Shown: piece by piece, positions 49,029 through 58,338 of the stretch
Layout: the number at the start of each line of letters is the position of its first letter
How positions within the stretch are numbered: the first letter of the stretch is position 1
Assembly (NCBI RefSeq): GCF_003065425.1
Contig: NZ_CP026949.1
Coordinates: 186,001 to 250,000, forward strand
Source: Mycetocola zhujimingii
GTDB lineage: Bacteria; Actinomycetota; Actinomycetes; Actinomycetales; Microbacteriaceae
Direction of reading: 5' to 3'
Length of the DNA: 64,000 nt
Position numbers and translations under genes: made by a program
Notes under the pieces: generated by a model
The model's database searches: none
What the model was told of the DNA's origin: nothing
The model's input: the letters and a program-made list of their open reading frames with translations, nothing else

Positions 49029-49181
49029 GTTGGTGCCCCATCAGCTTGACGCCGGTGTTCCGAAGTTGCTCGGCAGGTGGCACCGTGGCGGCCGTGCTAA
49101 CGAGTGGGTTGAGGCAGTGGCTCAGCCACCATGTTGCGCTATAGCTGGCCGTACCATTCGAGTCTTTGGGTCGCGCGGCTG

Positions 49182-50957
49182 TTACACCCGCAGCGTCGCG
49201 GTCGCAATGGAGACCCCGGCCTCGCTGAATGAGTCGACGGCGACCCAGTACGGGGTTCCCGCGTTCAGCGAGCCCAGCTGCAGCGTCGTATCGCCGTGCA
49301 GATGCCAGGAGCTATAGAGCTTCTCGGGATGCGTTCCGTAGCGCACGTTGTAGCCCTGCGCGCCCGGCACCGGGTCCCAGCGCAGTTCCGCCGTCCGGGC
49401 GTCGTCGCGACGCGCGGACACCGCGGGGAGTGCGGGGAGTGGTCCTTCCCCAAGCCCAAAGACCCGGATGCCGCTCACGGCGAAGGGGGCGCCGTAGGGC
49501 AGCTCGCCCGCCGTGCAGCGTACGAACCGCGCCATCACGGCCTCCTCGAGAACGACGAGCGCGTGCGGCTGGTCGGCGCGCGCACTGCGGGTGTCGGAGA
49601 CGACCTGCCACTCCTCGCCGTCCCCGGAGATTTCGATCACGATCTCGGTCGCGTGCTCCGCCGGATCGATCGATCGGTAGTTCGACCGCCAGCGGGCGCC
49701 GTCAGTCCTGCGGGGCGCGAAGGCGGCGACGTCCGGGTCCGCGAGATTGACTTGCACGGCCTCGACGCGCTTCAGCGCGCCCAGATCGACCGTGATCCAC
49801 TCGCCCTGCTCCGCGGTGCTGGCGATCCACCACGTGCGCACATCCTCGTCGGTCGCGAGGCGGGCGGGATGCGCGTCATGCTGCGACGAGGCCGTCGCCG
49901 ACGCGTTCAGCGAGAGGAGCATCCACTCGGGTGCGATGCGGTCCCATGGATCGATCGCGCCTGTGGGGATGCGACGGGGGTAGTCGGCGAAGTTTTGGTT
50001 GCAGAAAAGCACGCCCTCCTCGTCGAAGCCAGCGGGGAATAGGCCGATTCGCCGCTCGAAGGGGTGCGCGACGGAGATACGCATGGTAGCGACGTGCCAC
50101 CAGTTGCCGTACGCGTCCTGGAACGTGCTGCCGTGCCCTGCTCCGGTGATGAAGCCGCCCGGCTTCGAGGAGAACGGGCTGCTGCTCGCATACTCGAAGG
50201 GTCCGAGCGGGCTCGTCGCCGTCACGTATCCGTCGGCATAGGTGTTGAACTCGGTCCCCGGGGCGGAGTACTGCAGGTAGTAGGTGCCATCGTGCTTGGT
50301 CATCCACGCCCCTTCGAGGTATGGCGCGTCCCCGATGGCCTCGGTGACATCCTTCCCGTCGAAGATGCGCTGCAAGGGACGATAGCTCTCGCCCGCGCGC
50401 TCCCACCCGCGCCGCGAGGTGTCGCTGACGATCAGTGCGGCGGCGGCGCCCACTGGACCCAGAGTCTTGGGGTCGAGCTGCACGCCGTAGATAGGCGTCT
50501 CAGCCGAGCACCCCCAGTACAGATACAGTGCCCCGTCGTGGTCCGGGAACAAGCTCGGATCCCAGAAGTCGAAGGAGCCGGCCGTGACCTGCTCAAAATC
50601 GTCCGCGAGCGGGTCGCGGCTGCGGAAAAAGGGGCACGGCTCTCCCTTGCGGGAGGCGCTGATGTAAAGTTCGTCGCCGATCGCGCGCACATCGGGCGCG
50701 TAGTCGAACGCGGGCAGCTTCTCCGTGGCCCGGAAGTGCCAGTCGACGAGATCGTCGGAGTACCAGAACCCGCGTGACATCGACACGAACATGAAATAGC
50801 GACCGCGATGCAGCACGACCGAGGGATCGGCGCCCTCTCGGAACACGACCCGGGCATCCGGATCGCCGTCGGGCACTACCTCCTGATAGCGGTAGGCCAG
50901 ATCGACGGGGTTGCAGACGAGACGACCGCGGGCGCCGAGGACGGCGTCATCGAGCAC
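49182..50957 (-). CDS. GH43 glycosidase with discoidin and fibronectin-III-like domains
   Basis: 591 residues. The five-bladed GH43 domain (1-330) shows the catalytic base Asp in REGADPSVVLHRGRYFMF, the second Asp in SFDFWDPSLFPDHDG, and the acid Glu in YLEGAWMTKHDGTYYLQY. An F5/8 type C (discoidin) domain follows (LNASATASSQHDAHPARLAT to VSGIRVFGLG), then a fibronectin-III-like module. No signal peptide. GH43 enzymes remove arabinose or xylose from plant polysaccharides; here action on imported oligosaccharides is inferred. GTG 50957 is chosen because AGGAGG lies 6 bases upstream; an in-frame upstream start would overlap denD by 74 bases. Last gene of the island operon. Confidence 0.85.
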   Translation of the reverse strand: MLDDAVLGARGRLVCNPVDLAYRYQEVVPDGDPDARVVFREGADPSVVLHRGRYFMFVSMSRGFWYSDDLVDWHFRATEKLPAFDYAPDVRAIGDELYISASRKGEPCPFFRSRDPLADDFEQVTAGSFDFWDPSLFPDHDGALYLYWGCSAETPIYGVQLDPKTLGPVGAAAALIVSDTSRRGWERAGESYRPLQRIFDGKDVTEAIGDAPYLEGAWMTKHDGTYYLQYSAPGTEFNTYADGYVTATSPLGPFEYASSSPFSSKPGGFITGAGHGSTFQDAYGNWWHVATMRISVAHPFERRIGLFPAGFDEEGVLFCNQNFADYPRRIPTGAIDPWDRIAPEWMLLSLNASATASSQHDAHPARLATDEDVRTWWIASTAEQGEWITVDLGALKRVEAVQVNLADPDVAAFAPRRTDGARWRSNYRSIDPAEHATEIVIEISGDGEEWQVVSDTRSARADQPHALVVLEEAVMARFVRCTAGELPYGAPFAVSGIRVFGLGEGPLPALPAVSARRDDARTAELRWDPVPGAQGYNVRYGTHPEKLYSSWHLHGDTTLQLGSLNAGTPYWVAVDSFSEAGVSIATATLRV

Positions 50958-51984
50958 GAGCGGCCTCCTGGTCCGCGGAGCCGGAGCCGGAGCCGGTGTC
51001 GGAGTCGGGGACCGGCGCATGATCCCGGACGAATTCCCGGACTATGTCCTCGATGGAGTCGACCGGATGCAGACCAAGTCCGGCGGCCCGCTCGGCGCGA
51101 AAGAGCGAGGGCCAACTGCCGACGATCGCCTCGATTTGCGGATCATGCGACCACTCGATGAGCCGGCTCGCGTCGTGCCCCGTCACGCGGTCGAGTGCCT
51201 CGGCCATCGCCCGGGGCGTCGTCGTAAGGGAGGGAAGGTTCATCGCGGTGCGGCTGCCCCATTTCGCGTCGGGCGTCTCCGCGGCACGGACGATACCGTC
51301 GATCGTCCGCTGCGGCGACGACAGCGCCACGGGCGTGTCCGACGGTACCGGGCACAGCGCCGTCTGCCCGGAGACAGGTTCGCGGATGATGCTGGACAGG
51401 AAGCTCGAGGCCGCCCCATTCGGGACGCCCGGGCGGACCGAGACGGTCATCAGACGAACGGTGCGCGCGCGCACAAAGCCGCGCCGGCCGTAGTCAGCGA
51501 CCAGCTGCTCGCCGATGAACTTCTGGATCCCGTAGCTCGACGCTGGCGTCGGAAGCGAGCGATCGTGGATCTCACCAAGCGGTGCACCATCGGCATCGGT
51601 GCCGAACACGGCGAGCGAGCTGGTGAACACGAGCACCGGGGCGTTGCCCCGCGCTCGGGCCCACTCCAGCACCTGTCGTGTGCCGTCGAGGTTGGTGCGC
51701 ATGCCGAGGTCGAAATCCGCCTCGGCGGCGCCGCTCACGACGCCGGCAAGATGGAAGATCGCATCTGCGTCGGGCAGCCGGTGGAGGTTCTCGGCCATGT
51801 CGCCCGTGAACGACCGCACGCGGGTCTCGTCGGCGAGGGGGCCGCGCGGCGCGGCGAGGTCAACGAGCAGCAGCTCCTCGACCTCGCGGCGCTCCTCTCC
51901 GCCGAGAGCGAGACCCTCGGCGAGGAGTCTCGTGGCGAGGAGTGAGCCGAGGAAGCCGGCACCGCCCGTGATCATCAGCCTCAT
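50947..51984 (-). CDS. NAD-dependent epimerase/dehydratase, DenD (D-erythronate dehydrogenase)-like
   Basis: 345 residues, extended SDR fold. MRLMITGGAGFLGSLLATRL carries the NAD-binding GxxGFLG, IFHLAGVVSG is the conserved adenine pocket segment, FTSSLAVFG holds the catalytic Ser, and SSYGIQKFIGEQL the Tyr/Lys pair. The sequence style fits DenD, which oxidises D-erythronate at C2 in tetronate catabolism. A wider role on sugar acids is possible. The ATG overlaps the DUF993 stop (ATGA) and its end overlaps the GH43 start by 11 bases, so all three are coupled. The Ser/Gly-rich C-terminal tail (DTGSGSGSADQEAA) is unusual. Confidence 0.75.
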   Translation of the reverse strand: MRLMITGGAGFLGSLLATRLLAEGLALGGEERREVEELLLVDLAAPRGPLADETRVRSFTGDMAENLHRLPDADAIFHLAGVVSGAAEADFDLGMRTNLDGTRQVLEWARARGNAPVLVFTSSLAVFGTDADGAPLGEIHDRSLPTPASSYGIQKFIGEQLVADYGRRGFVRARTVRLMTVSVRPGVPNGAASSFLSSIIREPVSGQTALCPVPSDTPVALSSPQRTIDGIVRAAETPDAKWGSRTAMNLPSLTTTPRAMAEALDRVTGHDASRLIEWSHDPQIEAIVGSWPSLFRAERAAGLGLHPVDSIEDIVREFVRDHAPVPDSDTGSGSGSADQEAARAR

Positions 51985-53144
51985 CGCAGACCGCCCGCGG
52001 CGAGGACGACGCCCATCCGGTGCGCTGCGAGCTCGGGGTCGGGGTACAAGCCGAGCTCGTCGCCCAGTCGGAAGAGCTCGGTCAGGTGCTGCAGGGAGCG
52101 CAGACCTTCCCGGCCAGTCACCATGCGGAAGTGGTCCTGGTGGCCGGACAGCCAAGCAGTGAACACGGTGCCCACCTTGTAACGATCGGCGGGTGCCTCG
52201 AACATCTTCACCGCGAACGGGATCGTCGAGTTCATGATGCGGGCGAAGCCCTCCTCGTTCCCCGCATCGAGCGCTGCGAAGGCGGTGGACGCTGCGGGGG
52301 CGATCGGGTCGAGCACGCCGAGGAGGCCGTGGCTGTGGTGCGCGCCGTCGCCCAGGATGAGGTCGGTGTAGCCGTAGTCGTCGCCCGTGAAGACCTTGAC
52401 GCTCGCCGGCAGCCGGCGGCGGAACTCCTTCTCGAGCTCTTCGTCGAGCAGGCTGAACTTGATCCCTTCCAGCCGCGACTCATTGTCGCGTGCCATCGTC
52501 ACGACGACGTCCATGGCATCCTCGACGCCGCGGTGACCCCAGTACCCGTCGAGGGTTGGGTCGAAGCCCGTGCCGAGCCAGTGGACGATCGCGGGGCGGT
52601 CGGCGTGCGCGAGCACCCGGCGGTAAACTTCGAGGTAATCGTCGGCGCTCCGTGCCGCTCCGACCAGCGCGTGGCTCGCCCGGATCACGGCCGGGGCTCC
52701 CTGGCTCTGCACCCAGTCGACCTGCTCGGTATACGCGTCCACGATCGCATCCAGCGTCGGAGCGGCGTCCGACAGCTGATCGGTTCCGGCTCCGGCGACG
52801 ACCGCGGCGCCCGCCTCGCGCGCCGCGGCGACACCCAGACAGATGAGTTCCTTGGCCTGGTTCCAGTCCAGACCGCCGGGGCCACGCTCGGTCGTGTCCA
52901 TCGCCTCAGCGATGCCGATCCCGTAGCTGAACAGGTGCTGGCGGAAGGTGATCGTCGCTTCCCAGTCGATCGGAGGCGCGATGCCGGGTTGGTAGTCGGC
53001 CCGAGCATCTGCGACGACGTGCGCGGCGGCGAGTACGGTGCGCGATGAGAACGGGGTCGGGTGCCGGGCATACTCCACGGGTGCATGCATCGTGTGATCG
53101 GCGAGGGTGCCGTTGGCGGTGGGAAGTCGGACGATGGTGGGCAT
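51981..53144 (-). CDS. DUF993 family protein (dihydrodipicolinate synthase-like barrel)
   Basis: 387 residues. A TIM-barrel protein of the DUF993 family: YGIGIAEAMDTTERGPGGLDW, the QSQGAPAVIRASHALVG strand, IVHWLGTGFDPTLDGYWGHR, and VKVFTGDDYGYTDLILGDG with HHSHGLLGVLD. The Lys in GIKFSLLDEELE is a candidate Schiff-base lysine by analogy with aldolases of the DHDPS group. Family knowledge: linked with sugar-acid or inositol-like catabolic clusters, reaction not established. AGGAG lies 8 bases before ATG. Coupled to the DenD-like gene downstream. Confidence 0.8.
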   Translation of the reverse strand: MPTIVRLPTANGTLADHTMHAPVEYARHPTPFSSRTVLAAAHVVADARADYQPGIAPPIDWEATITFRQHLFSYGIGIAEAMDTTERGPGGLDWNQAKELICLGVAAAREAGAAVVAGAGTDQLSDAAPTLDAIVDAYTEQVDWVQSQGAPAVIRASHALVGAARSADDYLEVYRRVLAHADRPAIVHWLGTGFDPTLDGYWGHRGVEDAMDVVVTMARDNESRLEGIKFSLLDEELEKEFRRRLPASVKVFTGDDYGYTDLILGDGAHHSHGLLGVLDPIAPAASTAFAALDAGNEEGFARIMNSTIPFAVKMFEAPADRYKVGTVFTAWLSGHQDHFRMVTGREGLRSLQHLTELFRLGDELGLYPDPELAAHRMGVVLAAGGLR

Positions 53145-53155
53145 GTCTGGGGCTC

Positions 53156-54022
53156 CTAATGACGAAGGGGGATGTTCGGGGTCACGACCACGCAGCCGCC
53201 CGCGTGTTCTCGGTCCGATTCGCTGCCGATGACGCCGGCTCGCTTGAGCTGCGCGATCCGCTCTGGCTCGCCGCCGGCGTCGGTGAGCACGTCGTCGTTG
53301 TGCACACCGGCCTTCGGCAGCATGTACCGCAGGCTGGCTGGGGCCTCCGACAGCGAGAGGGGCATCCCCACGAAACTCACGGGTCCGATCTCCGCAGTTT
53401 TGCCCTCGCGGATCAGACCGTTGCCGCGCACCTGAGGATCGGCGAAGACGGCCTCGTACTCGTGCACGGGGGCGACGAGAACGTCCTCGGCCTCGAACCT
53501 TGCCATGATCTCGGCGCGGTCGAGGCGCGAGATTGCGTGGGCGAGCAGGCGATGCGTCTCAAGGGTGTGTTGCTGGAGGCCCTCAATGGTCTGGAAACGC
53601 GGATCCTCGACGACCTTAACGGGTAGCCCGCACGCGCGGGCCGCGCGCTGCCACGGCGTGTTGACGTAGAACTCGCCGAGGAGGGCCAGCCAGAGCCCGT
53701 CCGCGGTCTCGTAGTAGCCGTACAGGGCAGTGTTGTGCGCGTGGGCGATGCCGGCCGTCGGGCGCGGGTAGCGCTGCCCGGTGTTCAGATAGGTGGTTCC
53801 CTCCTGCAGATGCGTGGTGACTGCCGCGTTGAGGAGATTCGGGTCAACGACCTGCCCGTGGCCCGATTGCTCCCGCGCGGCGAGTGCGACCATCATCCCT
53901 TGTGCGAACTGCATCGACGCGACGTAGTCGATCATGAAGGTGCCGGTGGAGACGGGGCCGGTCTCATCTGTGCCGGTGAGCGCCATGAGGCCACTGATCG
54001 TCTGCGCGGCGAGGTCCTGCCC
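53156..54022 (-). pseudogene. CaiB/BaiF-type (family III) CoA-transferase, N terminus missing
   Basis: The retained part starts at GQDLAAQTISGLMALTG, the middle of a normal ~400-residue enzyme. It keeps the putative catalytic Asp in GTFMIDYVASMQFAQG and LLNAAVTTHLQEG, and runs to a normal C terminus (VVVTPNIPLRH). The first ~130 residues with the Rossmann fold and CoA contacts are gone. In their place the frame continues into unrelated Arg-rich sequence, the out-of-frame reading of an SDR remnant. A deletion therefore joined two genes near 54022. The frame stays open to 54292, so a chimeric protein could be made, but it should be inactive. Confidence 0.75.
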
Positions 54023-54282
54023 GCGCGCTGCTCGAGCAGCCCGGCTCCCCGCTCGGTCAACTCGGTCTCTATGCGGCCAGGGGCGACGGCGTTCGCCCGT
54101 AGCCTGCGTGGACCGAGCTCCTTCGCGAATGACTTCATTACGCTGAGCGCGGCTGCCTTCGAGGCTGCGTAGTCGATCGAGGACGTGTTCGGCAGATAAC
54201 CCCGAATCCAAGCGGCCACGACGAGGACCCCACCGTCTCGGAGTGCCCCGGCCGCCGCCTCCAGCGTCAGGAAGAGGGGACA
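54023..54282 (-). pseudogene. SDR (short-chain dehydrogenase) internal fragment
   Basis: Reads PLFLTLEAAAGALRDGGVLVV, then NTSSIDYAASKAAALSV with the catalytic YAASK, then ELGPRRLRANAVAPGRIETEL, unmistakably the central and substrate part of an SDR. The N-terminal TGxxxGIG cofactor motif and the C terminus are missing. A stop codon lies directly upstream in this frame, and the frame is broken by the fusion to the CoA-transferase remnant. Debris of a lost dehydrogenase gene that probably belonged to the same pathway. Confidence 0.75.
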
Positions 54283-54288
54283 TGGGCG

Positions 54289-55941
54289 TCACTCCTTAAC
54301 TGGTTCGGTGGCAGGGCGGTGGAGGAGGCGGAGACGCACGGCGGTGATCCTGTTCGTGCCCGTGAGGAGGAGGCGCTCGTCGCCGTTAAGGTACCGGCTC
54401 GGGCGCATACCGTTTGAGGACGGGAGAACCTCGCGCGCCTCGTCGATCTCGGTCAAGAAGCCGGGGCGCGTCACATCGATCATGAATCGCTGGCCGATGA
54501 CGACGAGCTCGTTTGAGTCCAGCACGATGACAACGCCGAAGGGTCGCTCGTCAGCGGGGTGTGCGCCGCGAGCAGCCTCGATGGTCTGGGTCGGTAGAGC
54601 GGCCGGTGGGTCGATAGAGACCCCCACGTCGAAGAGCATCCGCGAGTACTGGTGGAACGCGTCGCGCACGGTCAGTGACAGTCCGGCGACCTCGACGGTC
54701 TTTTCGGTGTCGCCCGGGGCGAGGGCGAATCCCACGATGCGGCCCTCGCCTTGCGCAGCGATCACCTCCTGCTCAAATCCCCTCAGGAAGATGGTGAGCT
54801 GCGCGTGCTGGTTATCGATGAGACCGTCGTCGAGTCCGAAGACGTGGTATCCGATCGCGCCGTAGGAGCCAACCGCCATCGCCATGTCGCCAGCGCGGAA
54901 CCGGGCCTCGGGGACGAACAGTGGGTTGCCGTTGACGGAGTACTGCTGGAGCACGGGTTCGACGTCAGAAACGTAGATGTCGGGGGCGATGAGGTCCAGT
55001 GACGGCGCGAGCGCTCGCCAGAGACCGATCATAGATGCGACGGGCCCACCGCTTGGATACATGCCGGCGACCGGTTGGCCCGGCTGCGGTCCCAGCCAAG
55101 CGTTGGTAAAGGCGGGGAGAGGGTGCTCGCGCTTGCCCGCCGCGGCGAGGTCCTCGACGTAGGTCGCGAACCCCCAGGTCATGAAGAGCTCGTCCCCCGA
55201 ACCGTCCGCGCCGAAGACGTCTTGCCACGATCGATTACCGGCTGCATCAGCCAGCCGCAGCGCCGCGTTCGCGGAGAGCAGCTCCGGTCGATCTCGGAGC
55301 TGCTGCAGCACCGATGGTGGAATAGCGGCGGTCCATCGCCGCTCGGCCTCGGGCGAGTGATCACGTCCGGCGCCTAGCAGGCCGACCTCGTTCTCAACCT
55401 GGGTCATGACGCAGGTGTACCCCTCGTCGTGCTCGGCGAGGTACCGCATCAGGGCCACGTACGCGGCGCGGTCCGCCTTGCGCAACGCGTTACTGAATAC
55501 CGACAGCACCGGCTTGGACGTCGACCCGGGGTAGGAGAAGGGGAGCGGGAAGGCAACCGGGCCGAGATGGGCTCGAGGGAACCGCTCTGTGTCCTCCCGC
55601 ACCCAGCGCGGCGCGTAAACGGAGGTGGCGTTCTTGAAGGCGCCGAACCAGATCAGGATGAGTCGCTGGTCCGACGATCGCGCGAGGCGCAATATTTCGT
55701 CGACGATCGTGAAGTCGAACCGCCCTTCTGCAGCTTCGACTTCGTTCCAAGCCACGGAGCAGATGATTGTGCTCGCACCGGATCGCGCCACCCCGTCCCA
55801 GATCTCTCGTAGAGATTCGGCCGAGGAGGCGCTGGAGTTGTGCAGTTCCCCGCCGAGGCAGAGGAAGGGCCTGTCGTCGACGAGGAGGGTCTGCCGGTCC
55901 GCGTTTCGCACGATTCGGGGTGGCTGATGCTGCGAATTCAT
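54289..55941 (-). CDS. GH35-like glycoside hydrolase with DUF5597 domain
   Basis: 550 residues. The N-terminal TIM barrel begins FLCLGGELHNSSASS, as in beta-galactosidase-like GH35/GH42 proteins (cf. LSGxxHY). The acid/base Glu is in CVMTQVENEVGLLG (about residue 184) and a candidate nucleophile Glu in PLFVPEARFRAG (about 337). The C-terminal ~150 residues form the DUF5597 beta-sandwich. No signal peptide: intracellular. Probably a beta-galactosidase-type enzyme on imported oligosaccharides. AAGGG lies before ATG 55941. It stands 69 bases after the binding-protein gene with a strong stem-loop between. Confidence 0.82.
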   Translation of the reverse strand: MNSQHQPPRIVRNADRQTLLVDDRPFLCLGGELHNSSASSAESLREIWDGVARSGASTIICSVAWNEVEAAEGRFDFTIVDEILRLARSSDQRLILIWFGAFKNATSVYAPRWVREDTERFPRAHLGPVAFPLPFSYPGSTSKPVLSVFSNALRKADRAAYVALMRYLAEHDEGYTCVMTQVENEVGLLGAGRDHSPEAERRWTAAIPPSVLQQLRDRPELLSANAALRLADAAGNRSWQDVFGADGSGDELFMTWGFATYVEDLAAAGKREHPLPAFTNAWLGPQPGQPVAGMYPSGGPVASMIGLWRALAPSLDLIAPDIYVSDVEPVLQQYSVNGNPLFVPEARFRAGDMAMAVGSYGAIGYHVFGLDDGLIDNQHAQLTIFLRGFEQEVIAAQGEGRIVGFALAPGDTEKTVEVAGLSLTVRDAFHQYSRMLFDVGVSIDPPAALPTQTIEAARGAHPADERPFGVVIVLDSNELVVIGQRFMIDVTRPGFLTEIDEAREVLPSSNGMRPSRYLNGDERLLLTGTNRITAVRLRLLHRPATEPVKE

Positions 55942-55969
55942 AGGGTCGAACCCTTCCGATGGGGGTTGT

Positions 55970-56007
55970 GGTGTCCGGGGTGAGGCATGAGCGTCACCCC
56001 GGACACC
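55970..56007 (-). promoter_or_regulatory. Intercistronic stem-loop behind the island binding-protein gene
   Basis: GGTGTCCGGGGTGA/TCACCCCGGACACC, perfect 14-base arms and a 10-base loop, 3 bases after the stop of the binding-protein gene. No U-run, so likely mRNA protection or partial termination. Confidence 0.75.
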
Positions 56008-56010
56008 AGC

Positions 56011-57351
56011 TCATCGATTGACGGTGAAACCTTGGCTCTCGCCGTATTCAGCGATCGCATCGGCCCACTCCTCGAGGGCATCCTTGATCTGCACTTCGCC
56101 CGTGTACGCGGGGCCCATGTAGTCGGCGAAGATGGTGTTCGCGTAGACCTGGAACGGTAGGTACTGCCACCCTTCACCAACGTTCGCTGACGATTCGGCG
56201 AAGACCTTGTTCGCCTGCTGGCCGCCGTAGAACTCGAGCTCGCTCTCGAGGAAGTCAGGGCTGTCGAGTACTTCGCGGCTCGCGGGGTATTGGCCGTTCT
56301 CGATGCGGACGTCGAGCCCTTTCAAAAGGTTGGCGTACCGCACGAATCCATAGGCGAGAGTCTTGTTTTCGCTTGCCTCCGTCACCGACATCCCGCTGCC
56401 GCCGAGCTCGGAGGTGACGTATTCGCTGTCGTCGAACTGGGGTAGCGGCGCGACGCGCCATTCCCCGCTGCTCTCGGGAAGTCCGGAAAGGAGGCTCCCT
56501 GTGATCCACGCACCCATCACCATCGTCGCGATGTTCCCGTTGCCCAGAGCCTGGTACCACTCATCCGAGTAGTCGCGGATGGGTGAGAGCAGATCCTCAT
56601 CAAGGAGCGTCTGCCAAGTCTCGACGTAACGTTCCGTCCCCTCCTGGTCGAGATCGATCGTGACCTCACTGCCGTCGACCTCGAAGGGGCGCCCGCCGGC
56701 GGCCCAGATGTGGCTCAGGGTCTTCAGGGTGTCGGCGTTTTCCGCCAGGATCGAGGCGTCTGGATTGGCCGCTCGGATGGCTCTAGCGGCCTCCACGTAC
56801 TCGTCCCACGTTTCCGGCACTTCCAGGCCGAGCTCGTCGAAGAGCACCTTATTGTAGACCATAACGCGCGGCCCGGAGTCGGTAGGCAGGCCGTAGACGG
56901 CGTCTCCGCTAATGACGGAGCTCCACGGTCCCGGTGGGAAGTTGCTCTCGAGGTCCTGCACGCCGAATGGAGTGAGGTCCGTGAGTGTCCCCGCCGCCAC
57001 AAACTGGGGGATCGCGTAGTACGACAGCATCGTGACATCGGGTATTCCGGAACCCGCGGACGCAGCATTTTGCAGGGCGGTGAAGTGATCCACTCCCGAC
57101 CCGACGTTCACCAGCTCTATGTCAACATTGGGGTAGTCCGCCCGGAATGCTTCGACGACGGGTTCGAGCGTGGGATCCCAACCCCAGACGAGTAGCTCGC
57201 CGCCCTCCTCGAGGGCAGCGTCGACGGCAGACTCATCTGCCTCTTCAGCGGTTCCGCCGGTGTCGGGCGACGGCGCGCACGAGGCGAGCGTCAGGGTCAT
57301 GACCACGGCCGCCGCGATAGCGCCGCGACGTCGGAAGAATTTCTGCTTCAT
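56011..57351 (-). CDS. Carbohydrate ABC transporter substrate-binding lipoprotein
   Basis: 446 residues. Signal AIAAAVVMTLTLASC (lipobox Cys about 25), an acidic linker, then a family-1 sugar-binding protein starting ELLVWGWDPTLEPVVEAF, with PDVTMLSYYAIPQFVAAGTL and PETWDEYVEAARAIR as usual CUT1 landmarks. Later WRVAPLPQFDDSEYVTSELGG is the hinge region. It delivers an oligosaccharide to the permeases encoded upstream in the same operon. The sugar is unknown; the neighbouring GH35-like and GH43 enzymes point to galactose- or arabinose-containing plant oligosaccharides. Confidence 0.9.
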   Translation of the reverse strand: MKQKFFRRRGAIAAAVVMTLTLASCAPSPDTGGTAEEADESAVDAALEEGGELLVWGWDPTLEPVVEAFRADYPNVDIELVNVGSGVDHFTALQNAASAGSGIPDVTMLSYYAIPQFVAAGTLTDLTPFGVQDLESNFPPGPWSSVISGDAVYGLPTDSGPRVMVYNKVLFDELGLEVPETWDEYVEAARAIRAANPDASILAENADTLKTLSHIWAAGGRPFEVDGSEVTIDLDQEGTERYVETWQTLLDEDLLSPIRDYSDEWYQALGNGNIATMVMGAWITGSLLSGLPESSGEWRVAPLPQFDDSEYVTSELGGSGMSVTEASENKTLAYGFVRYANLLKGLDVRIENGQYPASREVLDSPDFLESELEFYGGQQANKVFAESSANVGEGWQYLPFQVYANTIFADYMGPAYTGEVQIKDALEEWADAIAEYGESQGFTVNR

Positions 57352-57420
57352 TGCGTTAGATCCTTTGACTGGTGTTGGTGGGCAAGGTTGGTATTTCTGA
57401 GGTGGGGCTGGGGGTGGAAA

Positions 57421-58338
57421 TCATTCTTTGACCCCGCCGAGGGTGAGACCGGACTGCCAATACCGCTGCAGCAGCAGAAATGCGGCGACGAGCGGCAGGA
57501 TCGCCAATAGGGATCCGGTGATGACAAGATCGAAGATCGGCGCGGCCCCCTGGATGTTGGCCTGCCCGCTCCACGATTCCAGCCCGAGAGTCAGCGGGTA
57601 CCACTGGGGGTCGTTGAGCATGATCAGTGGAAGGAAGAAGTTGTTCCATCCCGACACGACGTTGAAGAGCAGCACGGTGACCAGTCCAGGCGCGAGCACA
57701 GGCAGCGCAATCTGAAAGAGAATCCGGAACTCTCCGGCACCATCGATCCTTGCGGCCTCTACGAGCTCGTCCGGCACGGACTCTGATGCGTAAATCCACA
57801 TCAGGTAGAGGCCAAAAGGCTCGATCAGGGCGGGGATGATGACTGCCCACGGCGTATTCGTCAGCCCGACCTCGGCGAACATGAGGAAGGTCGGAACTGC
57901 GAGCGCGGTCCCCGGAATGGCGATGGCGCCGAGGATCACGGCGAAGACCGCGCGGCGTCCGAAGAAGGCGAACTTTGCCAGACCCCAACCACCGAGGAGG
58001 CCGAGGAGGGTGGCGCCACCCGCGCCAACAACAACATAGAGCAGGGTGTTGCGCAGCCAGAGGACGAAGACACCGTCGTCGTAGGTCAAGGTCCGGCGGA
58101 TGTTCTCGAACAGGTTGAAGTCACTGCCGAACCACAGCCCAAAGCTGTTGAGCAGGTCGGGCTGCGATTTCGTGGCGCTCACGACCAGCCAGAACAGCGG
58201 CAGCAGGCTGTAGATGAGCAGCACGAGCGCGAACACGCTGAGTACGACGCTTTTGCGCACGTGAATCGGTGAGCGCCGCGGCGCAGCGGATCGGGAAGCC
58301 ACAAAGATGGGCCGCGTCTTTGTTGTCGAGATGCTCAT
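57421..58338 (-). CDS. Carbohydrate ABC transporter permease (MalG type)
   Basis: 305 residues, six spans. The EAA loop is LVEAARIDGAGEFRILFQIALPVLAPGL and the C terminus ends LQRYWQSGLTLGGVKE as in CUT1 MalG-like permeases. It overlaps the preceding permease gene by 4 bases. No ATPase gene in the cluster. A 69-base gap separates it from the binding-protein gene. Confidence 0.92.
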   Translation of the reverse strand: MSISTTKTRPIFVASRSAAPRRSPIHVRKSVVLSVFALVLLIYSLLPLFWLVVSATKSQPDLLNSFGLWFGSDFNLFENIRRTLTYDDGVFVLWLRNTLLYVVVGAGGATLLGLLGGWGLAKFAFFGRRAVFAVILGAIAIPGTALAVPTFLMFAEVGLTNTPWAVIIPALIEPFGLYLMWIYASESVPDELVEAARIDGAGEFRILFQIALPVLAPGLVTVLLFNVVSGWNNFFLPLIMLNDPQWYPLTLGLESWSGQANIQGAAPIFDLVITGSLLAILPLVAAFLLLQRYWQSGLTLGGVKE

